Source: Trichoplusia ni (lineage: Eukaryota > Arthropoda > Insecta > Lepidoptera > Noctuidae). From it: a DNA stretch of 64,000 nucleotides. This document shows positions 38,336 to 47,648 of this stretch, piece after piece (within the stretch, counting starts at the first letter, position 1; each line of letters opens with the position of its first letter). The notes beneath the pieces are model-generated. The model searched no databases. It had not been told where the DNA came from and saw only the letters and a program-made list of their open reading frames with translations. Made by a program: the position numbers and the translations under genes. The stretch covers positions 5,619,328 through 5,683,327 of the forward strand of contig NC_039480.1 in the NCBI RefSeq assembly GCF_003590095.1, given 5' to 3'.

Positions 38336-39376
38336 CATCTACCCTCATATACACACTGGTAACAGGTGTTGCCACACGAGAAAATACAAAATTAAATCAT
38401 GCAATTGATTCTTATGTACGGTTTTTTAATACATCGGGATTTTTTTCGTCAAATATCCATAGAAAATATTTTTTCTTTTATTATGAGGAAGTTAAATTTG
38501 GAGAAACCTCTTTCAGTGACAGATGTCAGTTTTGACAGCTGTCAAATCATTTTTTTTCTTGTCGATATTTTTTTATTTCACGTATAGTTGTTTGAAATTG
38601 CATTTTCTATACGATTTCAGTTTTTAATTAAATTCTTTGAAAATTATAGTTTTTTAGGGATGTTTGACGAAAGCTTGTTGATTCCCGATATTAATTTAAA
38701 TGTATACATGTCACCAATAAGGTACCACAAATTGAGAACAAAAATGACGTTTCGTAGCGTCGGAATACCAAGTAAATCTAATATGTATCTATATTTGTAC
38801 GGTCAACAAAAAAATTGTATGTTTACATACAAAAACTTAAAATGACATTCATTTTGAACTTTTGTATGTAAATTAGAGCCGTCAAATATTTTTTATTTGT
38901 GTCAAATTGCCTGAACGTTATCAAGAAAACCATCTTTCAATGAAAAATCTTTGATATACACAATCAGTGGTCACTCTATATATAAAAATAAATTTGTCTG
39001 TCCATCAGAAATATCCTTTTCCATACAAATTACAACTGTCACTCAGATAAGTGACGTTACTTTAAACAATAACAACTAAAATCACTAAAATATATGAAAA
39101 TGACAGATCTAAGCGAAAGATTTATAATAGAGAAATGTCATTAACATACATTTTAGGCTATTTGAATGAGATTTGTATAAGATTTGTAGAAATATGCCTT
39201 TGTTTGTGAAACCACTGATTCTTAACTTATTTTTTTCTTATGATTTTGAAAGAAAAAAAAAACACTTGGAATAAAAATTGTTTGTGATAAAAAAATATGA
39301 TTCCATTTTGATATAGAGAATTGTTAGTTTAAATTGAGCATCTGCGTTTAGACTAGAAAGAAATGTGAAAGTTAGA
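38336..39376 (+). other. Probable cnc 3' UTR
   Basis: About 1 kb of AT-rich sequence after the stop, with few recognised repeats. AATAAA-type signals occur at about 38987 and 39270; the true poly(A) site cannot be chosen by eye. The small frames here are not gene-like. Confidence 0.55.
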
Positions 39377-39434
39377 AACTAGTCGGGCGATCCCGATAAA
39401 TACGCGTGAGTAAACCGTTACATCATTTAATAAA
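39377..39434 (-). repeat. Family F arm
   Basis: ACTAGTCGGGCGATCCCGAT to GTTACATCATTTAATAA; one arm only. Confidence 0.7.
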
Positions 39435-39939
39435 GAATATTTTATATTTTCGAAAAAAATAAAACTCTGAATTTTAACAATCTTTTTTTCGGGGACAAAT
39501 TCCATATTTTTTTCTAGTCTAAGCCCTTTTTATTATTTACAAAAATCTTCAAATCTTTTACTTTTTGCTGGAAAAATAAGATTTTTGTAAATAATAATAA
39601 TCTTACTACGTTTTTTGTTTGATTCAACAAAATTATTCCAGAGACAATTAAAAAAAAACTATTTACCGCAAGCGACTGATAATACTTACCATAGATTAAA
39701 GAGAAACGTGTCTATGACGCGATTATGTTGCAATAAGTAATAATAAGTTTTTTTGTAAAATATTTTTTTTTTGTTTACCATAACATAGACAGTTGTTATT
39801 TTTTTATTTAATTAATATTAATTATAAGTTTAAGGTAGGCACAGCTTGAACGATTGACCAGTTTTAGGTAATTATTATATTATAGGTTAGGTTTTTTACT
39901 GCACTAATTTACGCTGAATAATTAATGGGGTAGATGGGA
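39435..39939. other. Convergent intergenic/3' UTR sequence
   Basis: A-tract and T-tract rich. AAAATCTTCAAATC and similar short phrases, no repeats shared with other parts and no frame. Confidence 0.45.
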
Positions 39940-40195
39940 AAATATGTCCCACTGCAGGCCTCTCATACAGAGACCGAGCATTGATCACCACGCTTGTGAG
40001 CTGCCCCACAGTGGGGTGCCATTAACGAAATTACAAAATTTGTTCACATATTATTCTCATTTAATAATACCAGCTGTAAGTCCCACTGTTGGGCACAGGC
40101 CTCTTCCCGTATAGGGAAGGTTTGAGCATTGATCACCACGCTACCTCACAGCGGGTTGCCGATTTCAGATTCCAATATTTGGAATCAAAATCAAA
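39940..40195 (-). repeat. Family M fragments
   Basis: TGTCCCACTGCAGGCCTCTC with GAGCATTGATCACCACGCTT, then a second copy GTCCCACTGTTGGGCACAGG to GATTTCAGATTCCAATATTT. Confidence 0.65.
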
Positions 40196-40770
40196 TCAAA
40201 TCAAAATCAAAAATTGTTTATTCTTTAACATAACCTTTTACATTCAGTCTTACATAGGGACCTCCTTTTAAGTAAACATATACCTGTGTTAGGAGGCCCC
40301 GCTCTTCAAACTATAAGGAAACTTGGTAAAAGTTGTGTACAAAGAATAATATTTGTAAATACAATCAAAAATTAAAAGTAAGCTTAGATGTAGGATAAAA
40401 TTAAATGAAAACAAAAACTTAAAAATAACTTCTAGAGATAGTAAAAACACAATAAAACTTCTAAAATATACGAAACACAGTAAAACTTAAAAACGAGAGT
40501 AATCATCAAAATTTTTTTGTAGTTCTAGTATAGTGTGTTCGTATGTGTACTGTGTATGCATGTTTTAGGTGTGTGTGTACGTGTGTGTGTAGTGTGTTTG
40601 GTGTGTGTGTGCGTGTGTGTGGTGAATGTGTATGTGGGTATGTATGTTAGTCGCTTTTACTCATTTTAATGGAAAAATAGTTCTATATCCTCATACGACT
40701 TTGGTTTTAGCCATTGAACAATAGCCTTTTTGCAATCCCTTATACAAAGAGGATAGATATTTATTAACTT
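40196..40770. repeat. LINE 3' tail-like sequence with GT-rich tract
   Basis: AATCAAAAATTGTTTATTCT begins a sequence resembling a LINE 3' end (on the reverse strand). 40540-40645 is a GT/GTGC microsatellite (GTGTGTGTACGTGTGTGTGT). Confidence 0.55.
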
Positions 40771-42375
40771 ATTTATTTTATTATACAGGGCTGTCGATTT
40801 TGAGGGAAATTGTCAAAATCAAGTGTAATAATACTTGCATTATTTTAATACTTCTGTCTACCCCTTTAAATTTAAGCGTCTTTATACATACACTGAACAA
40901 TCATTAAGCTGTATTTAATTCTATGTAAAATATATTATATATTTATAAGTAATATAATTATGATATTTCTCAAAAAAAAAAAGAAGAATACTTTCAAAAA
41001 CTTGAAAAATAAAAATAATTGAGAAAAAAATCGTGTTTTTTTTTTCGATAAATATCGTAATTATAACCTCGTCTAGGAACGTACATATTTAAAAAAACAA
41101 GTACAAAATAAAAAAAGAAAAACATTTGTAAAAACACTTTTCAAATTAAGGTTACAAATGAAATGAATAAAAATGTACAAAAGTGCAGGTCACCCGTCAT
41201 TTTCTAAACCTCAGCGAACGTCGCTTACCATTACATATGTAATCTTAATAACAAAATATATGTAGTTACCTTCATAATTTTGTTTTATTTGTGTATGCAA
41301 CATAAATAAAAAAAAATGAAAATATTTAAAATAAACTCCAGATACCTATGGTACATCATAAAATTATCAATACTATATGTATTATAATTATATATGTAAA
41401 AAAAAGGGTAAAATTTTAATATTTTTTTTCATACATATATGTATTATTTTTTTGTATATGTTATATTACACAAATATAACGAAATATAAAATTTGGTTTC
41501 TGAAAGTCTGATCGCTGTAATAAACCGATCAATTTCATGATGGGTTGAATGAAAGACACAAACATACACACATTTGATATGGAAAATTAACTAATTATCA
41601 CGTCGATCAACTCTTCAGAAACTAGAATTAAATACATACATACTGATCTATAGTTTTAAGTATCATTGTAAAACAATTTTTTTAAAGACAACATTTTTTT
41701 ATCAAAAACTACCAATTTCTACCATTGAATATGGAAAACGGTTTAAATATCTACTAAGATAATAAAACTTACTATTATTTGTTAACTAGTTACAGTTTGT
41801 AACTATCCCACTGTTGGGCAAAAGTTGAACAGAATTTAAAATGGTTAAAAATTTAAATGTTGTCTTTAAAAAGATACAAAAATACACTATGGTGCATATT
41901 TTTTTTATAAAGAAAACGTCGTGCGTAGAAATCAGCTTTTTTTAAAACTAAATGATTTAAAAAAACATATTTATTCATATAGGAAAATGAACCTACTAGG
42001 TCTTGTATTTATTTCAAATATTTAATTATAAAAATATTCAATAAAAAACGTTTTTTACGATATATAAATGAATTTTTAATCATTGAAAACAACGCCATCT
42101 ATTGGACATACACGAAACTATAAATTAAACAGAAATAAAATTGCGAAGACAACCTTTTCTGTCTTCTATCTCTTTCTACCTTAATACAAAAGAAAGAGAT
42201 GACTATATTCCTGAATATTTTTATAAATAAATATTCTTTAATTTAATTACGCCTTTACAGATTTAACTTAAGTATTAGAAGTATTTGTAACAAATGAAAC
42301 GGCCATTTTGTCCGTATTTTAATACACAGTGGTTTATAATAAGCTTTCGTTTAACATAAAATAATTTATGTTTTG
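40771..42375. other. Intergenic AT-rich sequence, nothing recognised
   Basis: Long homopolymer-rich stretch with many AATAAA and TTTATT sites on both strands. I see no gene, no shared repeat except short scraps (ATCCCACTGTTGGGC, about 41806) and no long frame. Confidence 0.5.
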
Positions 42376-42376
42376 A

Positions 42377-42606
42377 CGGGCCTGTTGGTCTAGTGGTTAG
42401 TGACCCTGGCTGCTATACCGGAGGTCGTGGGTTCGATTCCCACCCAGGGCAAATGCTGTGTGATGAGCATGATCATTTATTCTGGTGTCTGGGTGTAATT
42501 TATCTATAATATGTATGTATTTAGAAATATATAAGTAAGTTTATCAGTTGTCTGGTTACCATAACACAAGCTCTGCTTAGCTTGGGATCAGATATCCGTG
42601 TGTGAG
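42377..42606 (+). repeat. Family A SINE (tRNA-derived), best copy
   Basis: GGCCTGTTGGTCTAGTGGTT, TGACCCTGGCTGCTATACCG and GTGGGTTCGATTCCCACC give intact A and B boxes and a plausible T-arm. Confidence 0.9.
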
Positions 42607-42799
42607 TGTCCCAGGATATATTATATTATTTATTCCTACTTTACACTAGCGCCAATTCGCGTATCCAATACTTTTGGAAATCTGTTGGTCACATGCAATG
42701 TCATCATTATTAAACGTAGAATTGACGTAGCGGCTACGAAGATATCGTAGCAGCTACGAAAAATAGAATTTTGAAAGTCACTTGCCTTAGTTTTAACTG

Positions 42800-42987
42800 C
42801 ACGGATAGCCGAGTGGTACAAGTCACCTCGCCAAACCAACTATGAGCAATGTGTCATGGTTTCGATCCCCGCGTAGGACAAGCGTTTGTGTGATCCACGA
42901 ATGCTTGTCCTGAGTCTGGGTGTCTTTGTGCATGTGACTTGAATGTTTGTGAAACCCAAGACACGAGGATTCAATTTCTTAAAGAGA
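42800..42987 (+). repeat. Family C SINE (tRNA-derived)
   Basis: CACGGATAGCCGAGTGGTAC, GTTTCGATCCCCGCGTAGGA and TGTCCTGAGTCTGGGTGTC. Confidence 0.85.
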
Positions 42988-43309
42988 GAGTAGTTTTTTA
43001 CTAAATGAAATGTATTGTTATTTCATACTGTTTGTTTGTTATAAGCCACTGTGTATTATTAAACATATTTTAAGCAAATTATGTCGGAACGGGTAGAGCA
43101 TTTTTATCTTAATTTTTACTTGCCGCGCTGTAAAAATGGCTGTGGGGTATATTAATAGATGAAAAAGACACCATTTTGACCATTCAAACTATTTTTTTTT
43201 ATGTATACTGACCAAATGTCGGGCAAAACACAATTTTATTCCATTTTTTTCCTTTTCGGTGCTTCTGCAAGATAGAGGTATGATTATTTAGAAAATGATT
43301 GACAGATTG

Positions 43310-43372
43310 TTTAAAAACCCACGTTTTTAAATGTCTCTCTGTTCAAATTTTATCAAAATCGGTCATGAATGG
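43310..43372 (-). mobile_element. Family E MITE fragment
   Basis: TTAAAAACCCACGTTTTTAA then AAATTTTATCAAAATCGGTC; only one end left. Confidence 0.65.
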
Positions 43373-43515
43373 TTAGAAATAGTGTTTTATTAATCTTATT
43401 TTAATATTATAAGATTATGTATCAAAGCTTTTTGCCTCAAAAAGTTTAAAATATTGAATTTGAAGTGAAAAACTACAACTAAACTTGTCAAATTGGTGAT
43501 TTTAATTAAGTTACT

Positions 43516-43788
43516 AGCTGACCCAGCAAACGTCGTTTTGCATGATAAATTATATCTAGTTGGATGTATTTTTAATGCTACATTAGAAAAAAGTAAAAAC
43601 AAAAATATTAATATAAAAATAAAGTTTAGTGTGGGCAACCCTTGTCACTTAGAGGTATGACAAATAGATGTTGTTCTATTCTCAGTCCTACCCAATATGT
43701 ATACAAAATTTCATAAGAATCGGTCGAACCGTTTCGGAGGAGTACGGTAACTAACATCGTGACACGGGAATTTTATATATTAGAAGAT
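43516..43788 (-). repeat. Family J repeat
   Basis: TAGCTGACCCAGCAAACGTC to ACGGGAATTTTATATATTAG, mirroring 17556-17836. Confidence 0.75.
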
Positions 43789-44188
43789 AAAAATTGCCGT
43801 TGTTTTGCATAAAAATCAATTTTAATATAGATAAGAACAACAAACCATAATTATTTGATTTTACTTCAAATTTAATGTTTTAAAACATATTTAAAATCAA
43901 TTTTGTCACCATTTCATTGATCTTTGCTCCTATAAAAGCGCTTTTTGCACTTCATGCATTCAGCGTGTCTTCATTTTCTTTAAGAAATGTAAATATTTCC
44001 TTTTTGCCGGTAAATCTGTTGTATAATAACTAGGTTTAAGATATTTTATATTTTAATTTAATTCTAAGATATGTAAGGTAACACTAGTAATTAAGGAATA
44101 ATATAAACAAGAGGAATTTCAAGTTTCGTTTTTTATTATAATATTCCCCTATTCCCTATTATAATATTTTATGCCTACGGTACAGTAT

Positions 44189-44285
44189 TCGTAGCAAAAC
44201 AGGATTTCGCAGTAAAACAGGATTCGTAGCGAAACAGGATTCGTAGTAAAACAGGATTCGTAGCAAAACAGGATTCGTAGCATGA
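44189..44285 (+). repeat. Short tandem repeat, 17-18 bp unit
   Basis: Five to six copies of GTAGCAAAACAGGATTC with A/G variants, then decayed GTAGC words to about 44440. The long - strand frame across it is an artefact of the repeat. Confidence 0.85.
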
Positions 44286-44533
44286 CACATGTAGCAGACC
44301 AAAAAACTTTCATCCGCCCACACTTCACTACTACTTTGGATTCTAAAGCAGATTTTAGCATCTTCTGTAGCGAAAATTTTTAAAAGACGCTTTAGACGAA
44401 GCTACACAAAATTCGTAGCTAGCAACTTACATAGCCGGCTACGTACGTAGACTTTGATAAGCACACTCTTGGGAGCACTCGCTCCTCGTGTACAGTGTTT
44501 GGTTAGTCGATGAAATAAATTTAAATCTTATTT

Positions 44534-44742
44534 TCTGGCCTGTTGGTCTAGTGCAGACTGCTATACCAGAGATTTGGCTTCGATTCCCACCCAGGAGGGT
44601 TTCTATGATGATCATTTATTTTGAATCTGGTTGCAAATTATGTATGTATTTAGAAGTGTATAAGTATGTTTATCAGTTGTCTAGTACTCATAATACAAGC
44701 TTTGCTTAGTTTGAGACTCGATGGCGTTGTGTGAAAGTTGTG
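44534..44742 (+). repeat. Family A SINE (tRNA-derived), decayed
   Basis: GGCCTGTTGGTCTAGTGCAG, weak B box GGCTTCGATTCCCACC, tail TCGATGGCGTTGTGTGAAAG. Confidence 0.8.
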
Positions 44743-44877
44743 TTTCCTCCGACACCAAATACTTACCATCCAACATTAGGTGTTTTCCATCGAATACCAA
44801 GGTTTTACATCTGCAGATTAACCCGGAAACATTGCTATTACCCACCCGGGATTGGGAGTAGGACAATTACAGGTTGA

Positions 44878-45095
44878 TCCCTACTAATATAATAAATGCG
44901 AAAGTAACTCTGTCTATCTGTCTGTCTGGCTGTTACGCTTTCACTTAACCACTGAACTGATTTTACTGGTACATAGATTGAGTTGACTTCGAGAAAGAAC
45001 ATAGGATAGTTTTTATCCCGGACTTTTGAAGAGTTCTCTTGGAAACGCGTTATAACCGAACTCGACGCGGGCGAAGCCGCGGGCGAAAAGCTATA
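44878..45095 (+). repeat. Family K repeat
   Basis: CCTACTAATATAATAAATGC to GAAGCCGCGGGCGAAAAGCT. Confidence 0.8.
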
Positions 45096-45204
45096 TCAAA
45101 TAAATAAAAAGACAAATTTAAATAATATTAATTTAATACGTAATATAAAATGTTACATAGTCATAGGTTCTCATAATAATAGTAGCGTCTACTTCTACAA
45201 TATT

Positions 45205-45365
45205 AAAACGACGATCAAACCATCAAACCGTTTGATCAAACGCGCTTATGATTGAGTCAAACAAAAAGCGGTTTGAAAGAAGTTTAGTGGTAGACATGGT
45301 TTGATCTAAGTCAACTTGTATTTATGTCAAACGAAGATTGTTTGATTCAAACGGTTTGACTGTTT
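45205..45365. repeat. TTTGATCAAAC-rich repeat, second locus
   Basis: AAACCATCAAACCGTTTGAT followed by related words (TCAAACGAAGATTGTTTGAT). The same phrase dominates the Sra-1 intron at 60570-61480. Confidence 0.65.
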
Positions 45366-45770
45366 TAGAGGTTCTTAATAATTAAAGCGATGTGCAAATG
45401 ACGAACAAATTGTAACTCAGTTTATCCTTGACAAGTATTTTATAATTATCCTCTTAAAAGAGACTGATAAAAAAAATAAAGTGACAGTTTTTGACAGTAA
45501 AATTGATAAAACTATTGAAAGAAAAACAATACAATTATATTATCAATACTGAAAACAGGATTTTCAATTTCAGCTTTTAAAAAAAGCGACATTAGCCTAT
45601 AATAACAGTTCTTATAATCTTAACTAATTCCTTCATTTTCATAAAAATTATATATATAAAAAAATGACAAAAAGCTGTCATTTTTTGTATTTAACCGCCA
45701 TTGCTCATTTCATACTCTTTGCCCGCCATTTGCACAACACGAGAATTTCTTAGTTTATATTATATTAAAC
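45366..45770. other. Intergenic sequence, nothing recognised
   Basis: AT-rich with no repeat match and no gene-like frame. Confidence 0.5.
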
Positions 45771-45772
45771 TA

Positions 45773-46160
45773 TACACGGTGACTTTTTAGTCGTCTTACA
45801 AAAGTAGCCCAGTTCATGTATCCGACGTAAAATACCCCTAGGCGCGATTATTATTTTTTATCATCAACTAAGATAATAAGTACGAAGAAAAATTAAACAA
45901 GAGAAATTTTAAAATACTCTTAAAAATGATAAAAACGCCCCCGCCCGCGCCCCTCACCATTGTTACAAGGCTCGGACCGCGCTCGCAACAGAGCTGTGTT
46001 TCTAAAAAACTACGAATTGCATCATAATATTGAATAAAAATTGCATTTTTAATTTATTCAAATCTCATAAATACCTATTTTTTTATCATGAACGTGTTCT
46101 AGTCATTGGATACATGAACTGGGCTGCTTTTGTAAGACGACTAAAAAATCACGGTGTATA
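45773..46160 (+). mobile_element. Family H MITE
   Basis: TACACGGTGACTTTTTAGTC to GACTAAAAAATCACGGTGTA; highly similar to the 17109 copy. Confidence 0.87.
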
Positions 46161-46261
46161 TTAATATAAGGCTTAAGAAATAAATAATAACAGGTTTCCA
46201 AAGCACTGATTAACAGATAATACACAATATTACTTAATTTGTCAAGTCAAGTCAAAGATTG

Positions 46262-46452
46262 ACTGCACTGATAGCCGTGTGGTTGAGGTCGCCAAGCCAA
46301 ACCCACTGAGCGCGACGTGTTGATTCGATCCCCGCGTAGGACAAGCATTTGTGTGATCCACGAATGCTTGTCCTGAGTCTGGGTGTCTTTGTGCATGTGA
46401 TTTGTATGTTTGTGAAACCCAAGATTAAACTCCTTACTGAGGGAGTCGTTTT
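46262..46452 (+). repeat. Family C SINE (tRNA-derived)
   Basis: GATAGCCGTGTGGTTGAGGT, GATTCGATCCCCGCGTAGGA, TGTGAAACCCAAGATTAAAC. Confidence 0.85.
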
Positions 46453-47289
46453 TTAATTAAATAAAAAAATCCAGTCCTTTATATTAAATCTTTGGCTAAA
46501 ACAATTAAAACCGCGATTAGTAAGCTGACACCCGTTATATATTTTGACACTAGTGTTATACAGTGGCACTATTTGGTACTTTTCTTGTAATCTAACTTCC
46601 AAATAGGTTGCCTCGAACGTTTAAATAAGTTCTCGAAAGTTACTGGCGTATATACCAAGAAGTCGCGAGTTCGAATCCTGTCAGTGGTAATAATTATTTC
46701 ATAGTATTATTTGTAAATATATGGAAATCAGGCTTTAAGAAACCAATGTTTTAATGGAAATTGGAATTACATCTTTAAAAAATACTTAAAATAATTAGAT
46801 CTATTATCTAAAGCGTCTATTTCTAGTCATACAAAAGTCATGTCTGTTTCCGATAATCTCTTAAATGTCTGGACTAATTTCTAAGGAATTTTAAAGATAT
46901 AAAGGGTAATTTTTTAGGCGACGATAGACAATATGGAGATGGTAAATGCATTAGACATTTTTAACTTAAACTATAATTAATCTAGTTATATAATTGATCA
47001 GATATAATAAAACTAGTTATGTTTTTAACATAATGTTGCATATACATAAGACTTTAGCTGGGGAATACTGTATTATTTAGAAAACTGTTACTATTCGCAT
47101 TCGTTCTGTAAATTTTTAAACTAGTCGCTTAGTTATTTTGCAATTTGCAACTATTCATTCGATTCAGATGACATTTTAAATCTTAATTCCGTAGTATTCT
47201 GCAACTAGCCTCTATAATCGGGCTTTATATTGCAACGGATCAATATAAAATAAATCCTATAAATGTAAATACGCTGATTAAGCCATACA
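46453..47289 (-). other. Probable distal Sra-1 3' UTR or intergenic sequence
   Basis: No recognised repeat or gene. ATTAAA-type poly(A) signals on the - strand occur (for example about 46750), but the transcript end is not fixed. Confidence 0.4.
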
Positions 47290-47482
47290 ATATCAACTCC
47301 GCAGCATTATACCGCAACTACTCCTCCAAACTGTACAATATTTCGCAACTAGCCCCGCAAACTCGACAATATTCCGCAACTAGTCACTCCAATTACACAA
47401 TATTCCGCAACTACACCCCCAAACTCGACAATATTCCGCAACTACTCACCAAAACTTTACATAAATCCGCAACTATCCATCG
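47290..47482 (-). repeat. Tandem repeat in the Sra-1 3' UTR, 32-34 bp unit
   Basis: At least five units sharing CAATATTCCGCAACTA (read on - as TAGTTGCGGAATATTG), separated by variable AC-rich spacers such as CCCCGCAAACTCGA. Begins five bases after the stop codon. Older GCAACT words extend toward 47150. Confidence 0.85.
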
Positions 47483-47486
47483 CCAT

Positions 47487-47648
47487 CTAATTCATAGCGT
47501 GTTGCGGGGCTGAAGGCGGCGGGAAACACCTCACATGTTCGACTCCCGCCCTCTCCTCGTCCGCGGCTAGGTGACGGGCCAGCACTCCGAAGATCTGAGA
47601 GTTCAATACTTGGAAACGACGAATCCTATCGACCATGCGTTTGAGAGG
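47487..47648 (-). CDS. Sra-1: Sra-1 exon 18, C-terminus and stop
   Basis: Acceptor TTTTCAACAG on -. 53 residues PLKRMVDRIRRFQVLNSQIF to VEHVRCFPPPSAPQHAMN, then TAG at 47489-47487. VEHVRCF is the family's C-terminal signature. Confidence 0.95.
   Translation of the reverse strand, partial: PLKRMVDRIRRFQVLNSQIFGVLARHLAADEERAGVEHVRCFPPPSAPQHAMN

Larger units (their letters stand above)
32074..37326 (+). mobile_element. Non-LTR retrotransposon (LINE), apparently full length
   Basis: About 5.25 kb, same strand as cnc, inserted in a family N repeat. Layout: 5' UTR about 1.07 kb, ORF1, ORF2, a short AT-rich 3' UTR, and a tail AATAAATGATTATTATTATT ending at about 37326. Flanking duplication is at most a few bases (AAT on both sides). 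Both frames are undamaged over 1.1 and 2.8 kb, so the copy is young. The APE endonuclease plus RT, the type of ORF1 and lack of an RNase H domain place it broadly in the CR1/Jockey group (Daphne-like is possible); clade assignment needs a tree. Confidence 0.9.

Noticed and set aside
42377..42450. A genuine tRNA gene (good A and B boxes)
   Set aside because: It is followed by the standard family A body, recurs many times, and lacks a clean acceptor-stem pairing; it is a SINE head.
44149..44361. 70-residue - strand frame with repeated ILFCYE words
   Set aside because: Pure product of the 17-18 bp tandem repeat.
45205..45365. Third copy of the Sra-1 exon near the second TTTGATCAAAC locus
   Set aside because: Only the AT-rich spacer motif recurs; no exon-like sequence is present.
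47290..47482. CRISPR-like array (constant repeat, variable spacer)
   Set aside because: Units are 32-34 bp with very short AC-rich spacers, in a eukaryotic 3' UTR, with no cas genes; it is a degenerate tandem repeat.
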